Below are positions 28,289 to 37,383 of a stretch of DNA of 64,000 bases, piece after piece. The stretch lies in NCBI GenBank assembly GCA_963666295.1, contig OY762707.1:2046001-2110000 (forward strand), given 5' to 3'. Under the pieces are notes generated by a model. It had not been told where the DNA came from. It did no database searches and saw only the letters and a program-made list of their open reading frames with translations. The DNA is from QZKY01 sp963666295. Its GTDB lineage: Bacteria; Pseudomonadota; Gammaproteobacteria; Burkholderiales; Burkholderiaceae_D. The position numbers and the translations under genes are program-made. Every line of letters begins with the position of its first letter. The first letter of the stretch is position 1.

Positions 28289-29089
28289 TTAAAAATTGTT
28301 TTTCCACTCTCTGACTGCCGCAAAGGAATCCACCGGATCGGCCTTCTTGTCCAGACGCCCATTGGCAATCAGGCGCGCCATGATTGCAGGTTCGGCATAG
28401 CGCAGGAACGGGTTGGTTTCCTTTTCAAGTGCTATCGTGGATGGAACGGTTGGCAAGCCTTTCTTGCGCAAAGCGGTTGCTTCTTTCATCCGCTCTGCCA
28501 GCACCTGGTTGTGTGGCTCGACTTCAATGGCGAATTGAAGGTTTGAGATCGTGTATTCATGTCCACAATAAACCAAGGTATCGTCAGGCAGTGCCGCCAG
28601 CTTGGCCAGCGATTCGGCCATTTCCTTGGGGGTGCCTTCAAACAAACGTCCGCAGCCGCCAGCAAACAGGGTGTCACCGCTAAACAGCCAGTGATTGTTG
28701 TGCTCTACATAAACGACATGGCCGATGGTATGGCCTGGCACATCCAGTACCTCAAGCTGTAAGTTCATTTCCGGAACAAGGATTTTGTCGCCCTCAGAAA
28801 CTAGATTCGTCACGCTTGGAATGGCTACTTTTTCATCGCGCGGTCCGTAAACGGGAACGGGTTTGTCTTCCAGCAAGGCGCTAACACCGCCAGTGTGGTC
28901 ATCATGTCGGTGAGTCAGTACAATGGCCAAGAGCGATAGACGGTTTTCTGTCAGGGCTGCCTGAACGGGCGCTGCTTCGCCGGGATCAACTGCTACTGCG
29001 TGGGTTCCGTCATGGATTAACCATACATAATTATCGTTGAAGGCTGGCACGGTCAGCACAGCAAGAGAGTTTGCAGATTTCGGAGCCAT
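28289..29089 (-). CDS. gloB: Hydroxyacylglutathione hydrolase (glyoxalase II)
   Basis: 266 residues from ATG 29089 (MAPKSANSLAVLTVPAF); a longer in-frame start at 29158 lies inside the divergent gene. The metallo-beta-lactamase core has THRHDDHTGG for the binuclear metal site, GHTIGHVVY and SGDTLFAGGCGRLFEG. The C-terminal glutathione-binding region ends near NPFLR. It hydrolyses S-D-lactoylglutathione to D-lactate and glutathione in methylglyoxal detoxification. Its start codon shares bases with that of the divergent methyltransferase (CATG), so the promoters of the two genes must lie within or across each other's coding sequence. Confidence 0.93.
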   Translation of the reverse strand: MAPKSANSLAVLTVPAFNDNYVWLIHDGTHAVAVDPGEAAPVQAALTENRLSLLAIVLTHRHDDHTGGVSALLEDKPVPVYGPRDEKVAIPSVTNLVSEGDKILVPEMNLQLEVLDVPGHTIGHVVYVEHNNHWLFSGDTLFAGGCGRLFEGTPKEMAESLAKLAALPDDTLVYCGHEYTISNLQFAIEVEPHNQVLAERMKEATALRKKGLPTVPSTIALEKETNPFLRYAEPAIMARLIANGRLDKKADPVDSFAAVREWKNNF

Positions 29090-29882
29090 GAGTAATTCGT
29101 CGATCAAAAAAAAGTCAATTATAACGCTCGGAGACTGGCTGGGAACCCCGTTGGGCAATTATGTCAAAACGTGGGAGCAGACAAGGCTGGATGCGTTGAC
29201 GGCAGATATTTTTGGTTTTAACGCGCTACAGGTGGGTTTGCCGGAAATAAAAGGTTTGAGAAACAACCGTATGCAGCACCGCTGGTTGTCTTGTATTGAT
29301 GTGCCATATGAAGAGGCAGGATGTGATGTCTGGGAGTACAAGCCTGCACTCGTTCACGATTTGTTGGATTTTCCGTTCGAATCGAAAAGCCTTGATCTGG
29401 TTATTTTGCCGCATGCGCTTGAATTTTCGCCTGAACCACACCAGACTCTGCGTGAAGCAGCGCGTGTGCTGATTCCTGAGGGGCAATTGATTATTTGCGG
29501 TTTTAATCCACTAAGCTTGTGGGGGCTGAGGCAGAAAGTCGGGCGTATGACGGGAGCCCATTTCTTGCCGCGTCATGGTGAATTTATCAGTCTGCGGCGA
29601 ATGAAAGATTGGCTGAAACTGCTGAACCTGGAAGCCAATCGTGGCTATTGCGGCTGTTATTTGCCGCCATGTTCTTCACAAAAAGCGCAAAAACGTTATG
29701 CCTTTATGGATAAGGCTGGGGATCGTTGGTGGCCGTCGTTTGGTGGCGCCTACATTCTGCAAGCAGTCAAGCGCGTCCGCGGGATGACGCTGGTAGGCCC
29801 GGCGTGGGAGAAGCAGAAGCCGAATGTTGTCAATGTTCCGGTAGCCGGAAAACACCAACACAAGAAAAATGGACAAGGTTGA
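29088..29882 (+). CDS. Class I SAM-dependent methyltransferase (YafS-like)
   Basis: 264 residues from ATG 29088 (MSNSSIKKKSIITLGDW); GGAG lies immediately upstream, rather close. The segments LPHALEFSPEPHQTLREAARVLIPEGQLIICGFNPLSLWGLR are the hallmark of the YafS-type proteins found beside gloB and rnhA in many proteobacteria. The substrate is unknown. The N-terminal SAM-binding loop is not a textbook GxGxG. The gene overlaps rnhA by 14 bases. Confidence 0.85.
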   Translation: MSNSSIKKKSIITLGDWLGTPLGNYVKTWEQTRLDALTADIFGFNALQVGLPEIKGLRNNRMQHRWLSCIDVPYEEAGCDVWEYKPALVHDLLDFPFESKSLDLVILPHALEFSPEPHQTLREAARVLIPEGQLIICGFNPLSLWGLRQKVGRMTGAHFLPRHGEFISLRRMKDWLKLLNLEANRGYCGCYLPPCSSQKAQKRYAFMDKAGDRWWPSFGGAYILQAVKRVRGMTLVGPAWEKQKPNVVNVPVAGKHQHKKNGQG

Positions 29883-30297
29883 AATATTTACAGATGGTGC
29901 CTGCAAGGGTAATCCCGGCGCGGGTGGATGGGGCGCGCTGCTGGTTTCCGGTCAGCACGAAAAAGAACTCTTTGGCGGTGAAGCCAATACCACCAACAAC
30001 CGCATGGAACTGATGGCCGTCATTGAGGCGCTGAAGGCGCTCAAGCGGCCTTGCGAAATCGTTTTGCACACCGACAGCCAGTACGTGCAAAAAGGCATTA
30101 CCGAGTGGATACATAACTGGAAAGCGCGCGGATGGAAAACCGCCTCCAGATCGCCGGTGAAGAATGCTGACTTATGGCGTGAACTGGATGAAGCACAAGC
30201 GCGGCACAAAATTGACTGGCGCTGGGTAAAAGGCCACGCCGGTCACGATGGCAATGAGCGTGCCGATGAGCTCGCCAATCGTGGCGTTGGATCGTAG
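29869..30297 (+). CDS. rnhA: Ribonuclease HI
   Basis: 142 residues. Catalytic acids are in EIFTDGACKGNPG (Asp), NNRMELMAV (Glu), HTDSQYV (Asp) and near the end GNERADELA (Asp). It cuts the RNA strand of RNA-DNA hybrids. The start overlaps the methyltransferase end by 14 bases, implying translational coupling. In many relatives dnaQ follows; here a 272-base gap and a sensor gene follow instead. Confidence 0.96.
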   Translation: MDKVEIFTDGACKGNPGAGGWGALLVSGQHEKELFGGEANTTNNRMELMAVIEALKALKRPCEIVLHTDSQYVQKGITEWIHNWKARGWKTASRSPVKNADLWRELDEAQARHKIDWRWVKGHAGHDGNERADELANRGVGS

Positions 30298-30569
30298 CGG
30301 AGTGTAACGTAATGGTATGGAGGCAGCGGCTCAAGCTTATCGGAACCGCCATGCTTTCCCAAAACGGAATCACCCCGTGAAATTGCCTTCTTTTGATCGT
30401 GTCAAGTGTTGCTTTTCGGCACATTTCAAGTGAAATGCGTGGCGGGGTTTATCCTGAGTCAAACCGCGCACGTTAATGTCGGTTAGACTCAATATGTGTT
30501 TCGCATCTCATATTTAATATGCTTTCAGAAAGGCGAGATACGTTAGTTCTGGTTTGAGCGCGAGGTTCA

Positions 30570-33284
30570 ATGAGCCGAAAAGCCGTTTCTGTAATTGCTG
30601 GCCTTTGTATCCTGATAGTGATGCAGGCTACCTCGTTTTTTGCGCATGCATCGGCGCCGCAAAAAACAATTGTGCTGGGCGTACTCGCCTACCACTCCAA
30701 AGCCGCTACCGAAAACAGATGGAAACCGCTGGTTCGCTATTTAAATAAAGCGCTTCCGAACAAAGAAATTCGCTTGCGTGCGCTCGATTTTGAAGAGATG
30801 GAAGCGGCTATCGGCACGAAGGAGATTGATCTGGTGTTAACTCAGCCAGCGCATTATGTGCTGATGGGCCATCAACACGCCTTGAGTGCCCCGATTGCGA
30901 CAATGGTCAATTCGTATGAAAACACCCATCTTTATTCTTACGGCGGGGTCATAGCCGTTTTATCAGCACGCGAGGACTTGAGAAATCTGTCCGACCTGAA
31001 TGGGCGCACTATTGGCATTCCCAGCAGGCGCTCATTTGGCGGTTACCTTGCTCAGTTATACGAACTTCATAAGGCGAATTTGCCACAACCTGAAAAGCGG
31101 CAGTTAATTGAGATTGGCATGTCGCACGATGACGTGGTCATGGCTTTGCTTGCAGGAAAAGTTGATGCGGCCTTTGTGCGTGCGGGTGTGATAGAGGCGA
31201 TGGAAAAAGGGGGGGTGATTCGAAAAGGGCAATTACACGTTCTGAATGCGCGAAAAGAGACCGATTTTCCATATGCGCTTTCAACGGATCTCTATTCGGA
31301 ATGGCCTGTGGCAGCTTTGCCGCATTTGGGCGAGCGCGTTGCCGTAGATGTGGCAACGGCTTTGTTCCAGTTTCCTCATGACGGGGAAGTTGCAAAAGAA
31401 ATTGGCATTCATGGCTTTGTTGTGCCTGCCGATTACCGCAGGGTTGAGGTGTTGTTGCGCACATTGCGACACGCCCCCTTTGACAAAACGCCTACTTTCT
31501 CATTTAACGATATCTGGTTGAAATACAGCATTGAGATGATCGCGGGCAGTCTTTTTTTCGCCATTGTTCTGATTTTGCTTGCCATACTGACTCGTTTCAA
31601 CCGTCGCCTGGATGTGCTCAGGATGCACGCTGAGGTTGGCAATGCACGTTTGGAAGAATTGTCAGAGCATCTGCCGGGCATGATATATCAATATCGCCAA
31701 TTGCCGGATGGCAGTTCGCATTATCCCTATGCCAGCAAGGCAGCTCATGAGCTCTTCGCACTCGATCCTGAGGACTTGAAGAAAGACGCCGCGCCTTTTT
31801 TTTCGAGGCTGCACCCGGATGATGTGGAGGCATATTGCGAGTGTGCTCGCGAATCTGCCAGAACCTTGAGTTCGTGGAAGGGGGCGTATCGTGTGATTCT
31901 TCCAGACGGGCGTGTGTGCTGGCGTGAAGGCGTTGCGCTGCCGTCCCGGCAGGCAGATGGCAGTATTCTCTGGCAAGGCTTTGTCATGGACATCACGGAG
32001 CGCAAGCAACTTGAAGAAGCGCTTGCCTATGAATCTGATTTGCGTATGCAGGTGCTGTCCTCATTAGGCGAGGGCGTCTTGGGTATAGATTTGCAGGAAC
32101 GCATTTTATTCGTGAATGCCAGGGCACTGGAAATGTTGGGGTGGACAGAGAAAGAGCTGGTAGGAGAGAAGCTCAATATAGTGATGGACAAGAAGAGTGA
32201 CGCCGGTTCGGGTCGCTCAGAAGGAGAATCGGAAGTTTACATCGGTGTCGAAAATGGGGCGCAGCCCTTGGTTAAGGATTGGTTGGTACGCAAAAATGGC
32301 AGCCGCTTTCCGGTGGCCATGCTGATGACTGCGATTGAGAGGCAGGGCGTTGTCTGGGGCAGGGTTATCAGCTTCCGGGATATTACCCGGCAGCAGGAAG
32401 CGGAAGCGCAGACGTTGTTGTTGGTAACGGCATTGGAGGCCAGCGCGAATGCGATTGTGATTACGGATTTGGATACCAACATTGAATGGGTCAACCCGGC
32501 CTTTTGCGCAATGACCGGCTATGAGTTCGAAGAAGTGATAGATCACACCCCTGCGGAATTAGTGAAGTCAGGTCACCATGACGCCGCATTCTATGAAAAG
32601 ATGTGGGCGGTTTTGCTTGAAGGTAACCCGTGGCGAGGGGAGTTTGTCAACCGCCGCAAGGACGGCAGTCTGTTCGATGAAGAAGTGATTATTACGCCAG
32701 TTAGCGATGCATCTGGCAAGGTACATCACTATATCGGCGTCAAGCAGGATATTGGTGAACGCAAGCGCATGGAACAAGAGCTGCGCTCCCAGGCAAGTAC
32801 CGATATGCTGACGGGCCTACCGAATCGGCGCAGTTTTTTTGGCATTGCGGAAGCTGAACTGGCACGTATAAAGCGTGGTAAGGAAAAATCGGCTGTGCTG
32901 ATCATGCTTGATCTTGATCACTTCAAGTCGATTAACGATACCTACGGGCACGGTGTGGGTGACCTTGTGCTCCAGCACTTGGCCGCCACGGTGAGCAATA
33001 CGCTTCGGCTCGGTGATTTTTCCGGCCGGCTAGGTGGCGAAGAGTTTGGGATTTTACTGCCGGAAACGTCAATCAAGCAGGCGCACCATTTTGCGGAGCG
33101 CCTGCGGCAGGAGATCGCAAATTCGGTCATTGATGTTGAAGGCACGCCCATTTCCTATACCGCCAGCCTTGGTTTGACGGCCATGATCGAGTCTGATCAT
33201 TCGTTCGAGACAGCGCTTAGCCGCGCAGATGATGCCATGTATCGCGCAAAAAATAACGGGCGCAATCGCGTTGAAGTGCTTTAG
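30570..33284 (+). CDS. PhnD-like periplasmic sensor with PAS domains and GGDEF (diguanylate cyclase)
   Basis: 904 residues. A signal/anchor helix (about 5-28) leads a periplasmic phosphate/phosphonate-binding-like (PhnD-type) domain (about 30-295; LGVLAYHSKAATENRWKPLVRYLN, then IDLVLTQPAHYV). A membrane helix lies near 318-342, and three PAS domains follow (about 365-490, 490-610 and 612-735). The C-terminal GGDEF domain has GGEEF at 822-826 and the inhibitory site RLGD at 813-816. It should couple binding of a small periplasmic ligand to cyclic-di-GMP synthesis. The ligand is unknown; in similar fusions the binding domain need not recognise phosphonate. No EAL domain follows. Confidence 0.9.
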   Translation: MSRKAVSVIAGLCILIVMQATSFFAHASAPQKTIVLGVLAYHSKAATENRWKPLVRYLNKALPNKEIRLRALDFEEMEAAIGTKEIDLVLTQPAHYVLMGHQHALSAPIATMVNSYENTHLYSYGGVIAVLSAREDLRNLSDLNGRTIGIPSRRSFGGYLAQLYELHKANLPQPEKRQLIEIGMSHDDVVMALLAGKVDAAFVRAGVIEAMEKGGVIRKGQLHVLNARKETDFPYALSTDLYSEWPVAALPHLGERVAVDVATALFQFPHDGEVAKEIGIHGFVVPADYRRVEVLLRTLRHAPFDKTPTFSFNDIWLKYSIEMIAGSLFFAIVLILLAILTRFNRRLDVLRMHAEVGNARLEELSEHLPGMIYQYRQLPDGSSHYPYASKAAHELFALDPEDLKKDAAPFFSRLHPDDVEAYCECARESARTLSSWKGAYRVILPDGRVCWREGVALPSRQADGSILWQGFVMDITERKQLEEALAYESDLRMQVLSSLGEGVLGIDLQERILFVNARALEMLGWTEKELVGEKLNIVMDKKSDAGSGRSEGESEVYIGVENGAQPLVKDWLVRKNGSRFPVAMLMTAIERQGVVWGRVISFRDITRQQEAEAQTLLLVTALEASANAIVITDLDTNIEWVNPAFCAMTGYEFEEVIDHTPAELVKSGHHDAAFYEKMWAVLLEGNPWRGEFVNRRKDGSLFDEEVIITPVSDASGKVHHYIGVKQDIGERKRMEQELRSQASTDMLTGLPNRRSFFGIAEAELARIKRGKEKSAVLIMLDLDHFKSINDTYGHGVGDLVLQHLAATVSNTLRLGDFSGRLGGEEFGILLPETSIKQAHHFAERLRQEIANSVIDVEGTPISYTASLGLTAMIESDHSFETALSRADDAMYRAKNNGRNRVEVL

Positions 33285-33371
33285 CAACTAACGTCAACTG
33301 GCAGCATTTTCAGCCAGGGCTGAATTGCAGCGCTATAATTTTCCTTTTTTGTATTTGTTTCAAGGACAACA

Positions 33372-33629
33372 ATGAGCTTCTTTGACCATCCGTTTTGGGC
33401 GATCAAGGCGCGTTTTGGTCTCAGGCAAACGTTCAGAATGGACATCATGCATGACAAGGACGCGGATGTGTACATTGCGACCAGCAAGGATTTGCCAGGG
33501 CTGATTTGCGAAGCAGACACGGCGCAAGCGCTGATAGCAGAAACCGAGCGTGTGTTTCGTGACGTGGCGACCTTTTTCGTCAGGGGGAGAAACCCTGCAT
33601 GGCCGGTACTGGAGTGGCCATCATCATGA
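33372..33629 (+). CDS. HicB-like (DUF1902) small protein, possible antitoxin
   Basis: 85 residues. The central part, DADVYIATSKDLPGLICEADTAQALIAE, fits the HicB/DUF1902 partial RNase-H-like fold. No DNA-binding tail is obvious. Its stop overlaps the start of the next, HicA-like gene (ATGA), the usual coupling of toxin-antitoxin pairs. A consensus -10 element TATAAT lies at 33334-33339, 33 bases upstream, with no clear -35. Function is inferred from fold and neighbour only. Confidence 0.65.
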   Translation: MSFFDHPFWAIKARFGLRQTFRMDIMHDKDADVYIATSKDLPGLICEADTAQALIAETERVFRDVATFFVRGRNPAWPVLEWPSS

Positions 33630-33844
33630 AAACGGGGTCGGGACATTTTGATTCGCTATTGCCGCAACTAAAGCTGTTTGGTTTTCGTTACCTGTTCCAT
33701 TCGCCAGATTGTTCACATGAAGTGTGGCGGCGTTTTTCCGGTTTTGTCACCGTGCCGCGCCAATGTAAATCGCCGCATACGGTAAAGGCGATTCTGGATT
33801 TCATGAATGCGCACACGCCGGGGGGAAGTCAGTCCGGCAAATAG
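33626..33844 (+). CDS. HicA-like small protein, possible mRNA-interferase toxin
   Basis: 72 residues from ATG 33626, chosen for its 4-base overlap with the previous stop; an in-frame ATG at 33599 is possible. The order is HicA-like: helix LLPQLKLFGFRYLF, then His31 in CSHEVWRR at the position of the HicA catalytic histidine, then the strand VTVP and the helix HTVKAILDFM. The usual lysine/glycine-rich loop is different (RQCKSP). It may be a divergent or inactive HicA; I have no direct evidence of toxicity. Confidence 0.6.
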   Translation: MKTGSGHFDSLLPQLKLFGFRYLFHSPDCSHEVWRRFSGFVTVPRQCKSPHTVKAILDFMNAHTPGGSQSGK

Positions 33845-33955
33845 TGAAACCGTGTAGAATCGTTTTCGGTATACGATCGCCCGTCAGGGGCGCTTCATCG
33901 TGATACGCTTGACGCGCAACGGCGCAAAACTTCCAACACAATAAGGAAAAGAACA

Positions 33956-34396
33956 ATGGCAGAAACAGAAGTAAGCAAATCACTCAACCAGATTCTTGCA
34001 GATATCCATATTCTGATTGTCAAACTGCACAACTATCACTGGAACGTTTCCGGCATGCAGTTCCATGCCATTCATAATGCAACGGAAGCCTACTACGATT
34101 ACTTTTTCGAACAGTACGATGAGGTAGCAGAACGTGTGCTGCAAATTGGCGCCAAGCCGGTCAGCACGGTCAAGGGCTATCTTGAACTGGCCACGATTAG
34201 CGAAGACGAAGGCACCAAATTTGATGCAACGTATGTGCTGGAGAACATCCTGGCAGATTTCAACGCCTTACTTGGTTCATGCAAGAAGGTGAATGACCTT
34301 GCGGAAGGCGACACCGGAACGCAAGACCTGTTGAATGGACTTGTTGCGTGGCTCGAAAAGGAAATCTGGATACTGAAATCCAGTCTGGGCCAGTAA
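33956..34396 (+). CDS. dps: Dps-family ferritin-like protein
   Basis: A 146-residue four-helix ferritin-like protein. Ferroxidase ligands of the inter-subunit Dps site are visible: His28 in NYHWNV, His40 in HAIHN, and Asp55 and Glu59 in YDEVAER. Dps forms a 12-subunit shell that oxidises and stores iron with peroxide, protecting DNA. The N-terminal tail is short and not lysine-rich, so direct DNA binding is doubtful. AAGGAAAAG precedes the ATG. A strong terminator follows. Confidence 0.9.
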   Translation: MAETEVSKSLNQILADIHILIVKLHNYHWNVSGMQFHAIHNATEAYYDYFFEQYDEVAERVLQIGAKPVSTVKGYLELATISEDEGTKFDATYVLENILADFNALLGSCKKVNDLAEGDTGTQDLLNGLVAWLEKEIWILKSSLGQ

Positions 34397-34423
34397 CAAG
34401 CCATTAAAACCAGACGGGTTTTT

Positions 34424-34463
34424 AAACATCCCTGCCGTGCAAAAGTGTGGCAGGGATGTTTTT
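34424..34463 (+). terminator. Rho-independent terminator of dps
   Basis: A 13-base-pair stem, AAACATCCCTGCC (34424-34436) with GGCAGGGATGTTT (34449-34461), continuing into a T run. Confidence 0.92.
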
Positions 34464-34489
34464 ATGGTGCGCGTGCAGGGGTGTTGCCG

Positions 34490-36445
34490 CTATGCAATCT
34501 GTTCCAGCGCTTCCTGTTTTTCCAGCCATTCTTCTTCAAGCTGCGTGAGTTCTTTCACGCAGTAAGCCTGTTCGGTTAGTAGCGCCTTCAGTTTTTCCTT
34601 GTTGGCCTCGTCGTACAGTGATTGATCGGCCAGTTGCGCTTCGATTCCAGCCTTGTTCTCGCTGAGTTTGGTGATCTGTTCATCGAGCCGCTTAATCCGT
34701 GCCTCCAGTGGCTTGCGTAGTTTGGACAGGCGCTGCCGTTCTTCTGCTTCAAGTTTTTTCTGCTCGCGTCTGTCTGTTGCCGAGGGCGTGCCCGAGGCTG
34801 TTGCTGACGGCAGAACATCCGTGCCTCTGCCAAGTTTGGTCTGGTAGAGCCAGTCGCGATAATCGTCCAGATCGCCGTCGAAGTCCTGTAATTTTCCATC
34901 GGCAACGATGATGAACTGGTCGGTTGTGGCGCGCAGCAGGTGGCGGTCATGCGAGACGACAATCAGCGTACCGTCAAATTGCGCCAGCGCATCGGTGAGC
35001 GCCTCGCGGGTTTCGAGGTCAAGATGGTTGGTCGGCTCATCCAGCAATAGCAGGTTTGGCCGCTGCCAGACAATCATGGCCAGTGCCAGGCGGGCTTTCT
35101 CGCCTCCGGAAAACGGTGCAATCGGACTGGTTGCCATGGTGCCCCGAAAATTGAAATTACCCAGAAAGTTACGCAATTCCTGCTCGCGGGTGTCGGGTGC
35201 AATCTTGTTAAGGTGCCAGAGTGGTGATTCATCGTGGCGCAGCATTTCGACCTGGTGCTGTGCGAAGTAGCCGATATTCAGTCCTTTGCCGGTGGTGAGC
35301 TTGCCGGAAAGGGGCGCAAGTTCGCCGACAATGGTTTTGATCAGTGTGGATTTGCCGGCGCCGTTGACGCCCAGCAGGCCGATCCGCTGTCCCGCTTGAA
35401 GCGAAAAAGTGATGTTCGAGATAATGGTTGCGCTGCCAACGATACCGCCATTTTTATCGCTGACTGGATAGCCTGCATCAACGGCTTCCATGCGTAGCAG
35501 CGGATTAGGCGCGCGCGCTGGTTCGCGAAATTCAAACGAGAATTCTGCGGCGGCGCGTAGGGGCGCCAGTTCTTCCATCTTTTCCAGTGCCTTGATGCGG
35601 CTTTGCGCCTGTTTGGCTTTGGTGGCTTTTGCCTTGAAGCGGTTGATGAAGGATTCCAGATGGGCGCGCTGCCGACTTTGCTTTTCGATCATCGCATGCA
35701 TCAGTACCAGCCTTTCCGCCCGTTGGCGCTCGAAGGCGGAGTAATTGCCGGCATAGCGTCGGAGCTTTTGCGCGTCAATGTGCAGGATGACGCTGACCAC
35801 GCCATCGAGAAAGTCGCGGTCATGTGAAATAATGATCAGCGTGCCGGTGTAGCGCTTGAGCCAGTCTTCCAGCCAGATGATGGCGTCCAGATCAAGATGG
35901 TTGGTCGGTTCGTCCAGCAGCAAAAGGTCGGATGGACACATCAGCGCTTGCGCCAGATTGAGGCGCATGCGCCAGCCGCCGGAAAATTGTGAGACTGGTT
36001 GTTCCAGCTGTTCCATGGTGAAGCCGAGGCCAAGCAGCAATTGTCCGGCGCGCGCTTTTGCCGTGTAGGCATCGGCATCTGCCAGTGCGCTGTGCAGTTC
36101 GCCAACTCGGACGCCGTTTTTTTCGTTTTCTGGTTGCGCTTCCAGTGCCGTGAGTTCGGCTTCCAGCGTGCGCAGGTTCTGATCGCCATCAATGGCATAT
36201 TCCAGCGCGGCCCGCTCCAGCGCAGGGGTTTCCTGCGCGACATAAGCAAGGCGCCATTGCGTGGGTATGCTGATTTCGCCCTGATCCACATGCAGTTCGT
36301 TGCGCAGCAGTGCAAAAAGACTGGTCTTGCCACTGCCATTCGAGCCGATCAGGCCAATTTTCTCGCCGGGATTGAGGGTGACGTCGGCGCCATCGAAAAG
36401 CGGCTTGGTGCCGCGCATGAGGCTAGCATTCTGAATTCTTATCAT
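34490..36445 (-). CDS. yheS: ABC-F family ATPase (YheS-like)
   Basis: 651 residues with two ATPase cassettes and no membrane segments. Walker A motifs are GSNGSGKTS (about 34-42) and GVNGAGKST (near 350). Signature motifs are SGGWRMRLNLAQ and SGGEKARLALA, and Walker B is LLLLDEPTNHLDL in both halves. The linker between cassettes and the C-terminal coiled coil (about 560-645) are typical. ABC-F proteins act on the ribosome, usually at the E site, in translation rather than transport. The gene lies 8 bases after prmB on the same strand. Confidence 0.9.
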   Translation of the reverse strand: MIRIQNASLMRGTKPLFDGADVTLNPGEKIGLIGSNGSGKTSLFALLRNELHVDQGEISIPTQWRLAYVAQETPALERAALEYAIDGDQNLRTLEAELTALEAQPENEKNGVRVGELHSALADADAYTAKARAGQLLLGLGFTMEQLEQPVSQFSGGWRMRLNLAQALMCPSDLLLLDEPTNHLDLDAIIWLEDWLKRYTGTLIIISHDRDFLDGVVSVILHIDAQKLRRYAGNYSAFERQRAERLVLMHAMIEKQSRQRAHLESFINRFKAKATKAKQAQSRIKALEKMEELAPLRAAAEFSFEFREPARAPNPLLRMEAVDAGYPVSDKNGGIVGSATIISNITFSLQAGQRIGLLGVNGAGKSTLIKTIVGELAPLSGKLTTGKGLNIGYFAQHQVEMLRHDESPLWHLNKIAPDTREQELRNFLGNFNFRGTMATSPIAPFSGGEKARLALAMIVWQRPNLLLLDEPTNHLDLETREALTDALAQFDGTLIVVSHDRHLLRATTDQFIIVADGKLQDFDGDLDDYRDWLYQTKLGRGTDVLPSATASGTPSATDRREQKKLEAEERQRLSKLRKPLEARIKRLDEQITKLSENKAGIEAQLADQSLYDEANKEKLKALLTEQAYCVKELTQLEEEWLEKQEALEQIA

Positions 36446-36453
36446 GTGAAAAA

Positions 36454-37350
36454 TCAGAAACCGGCGTTTTTCAATTGTTCGTGCATCAGCAAAAACACGC
36501 GGTCGTCGCCACCGCTGGTTGTCAGCCAGGTCATTTCCAGTTCGGGGAAGGCGGCGATGACGTGTTCGTATTCGTTACCAATTTCAACGACTAATACGCC
36601 TTCCGGTGTGAGCCAGTTAGCCGCTTCGGCCAAGATGCGGCGCACTAGATCCATGCCATCCGCGCCGCCTGCCAGCGCCATTTGCGGCTCTTTCAGGTAT
36701 TCGTCTGGCAGCACTTCCATCGAGTTGGCATTGACGTAAGGTGGGTTGGTAACGATCAGGTCGTACTGTTGTGGCGGCATTTGCGCAAACAGGTCGGACT
36801 GGATCAGGGAAATGTGATCTTGCATCCCGTAGTCGTTAACATTCTGTTGTGCGACTTCAAGCGCTTCCAGCGACAGGTCGACAGCGTCGACGTGGGCGCT
36901 GGGGAATGCGTCGGCCAGCATGATGGCCAGACAGCCGGAGCCGGTACACAGGTCGAGGGCGTTTTCGACAGCAAACGGGTTCGGAATCCAGGGGGTAAGT
37001 CCATCCTGAATCAATTCGTGGATGAAGGAGCGTGGCACGATTACGCGCTCATCGACGTAAAAGCGATATTCTCCTAGCCACGCTTCATGGGTCAGGTAAG
37101 CTGCCGGGATGCGCTCTTTCGTGCGGCGCTCGATGATGTTGAGCACGCGGGTGATTTCGTCTGGCAGGAGGTGGGCATCAAGAAACGGTTCCAGCCTGTC
37201 CAGCGGTAATGACAGTGTATGCAGAATCAGGTAAACCGCCTCATCCCAGGCGTTCGTGCTGCCGTGGCCAAAGTAAAGCCCCGCGCTTTCAAAACGGGTG
37301 ACGGCGTAGCGCACTAGGTCGCGGACGGTGGTAAAAGTGTTGGCAGGCAT
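36454..37350 (-). CDS. prmB: Ribosomal protein uL3 glutamine N5-methyltransferase
   Basis: 298 residues. The SAM-binding motif is LCTGSGCLAIMLA and the catalytic NPPY motif is in IVTNPPYVNANSM. The PrmB-type tail, LKEPQMALAGGADGMDLV, separates it from PrmC. It methylates a glutamine of ribosomal protein uL3 during 50S assembly. It sits between dapE and the ABC-F gene, all on the minus strand. Confidence 0.94.
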   Translation of the reverse strand: MPANTFTTVRDLVRYAVTRFESAGLYFGHGSTNAWDEAVYLILHTLSLPLDRLEPFLDAHLLPDEITRVLNIIERRTKERIPAAYLTHEAWLGEYRFYVDERVIVPRSFIHELIQDGLTPWIPNPFAVENALDLCTGSGCLAIMLADAFPSAHVDAVDLSLEALEVAQQNVNDYGMQDHISLIQSDLFAQMPPQQYDLIVTNPPYVNANSMEVLPDEYLKEPQMALAGGADGMDLVRRILAEAANWLTPEGVLVVEIGNEYEHVIAAFPELEMTWLTTSGGDDRVFLLMHEQLKNAGF

Positions 37351-37383
37351 GGATCAATCCTGAGTTGGCAAAGCTTGGGTGGA

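Noticed and set aside
30298..30569. Possible tRNA or small RNA between rnhA and the sensor cyclase
   Set aside because: No cloverleaf pattern or terminator could be drawn from the sequence by eye.
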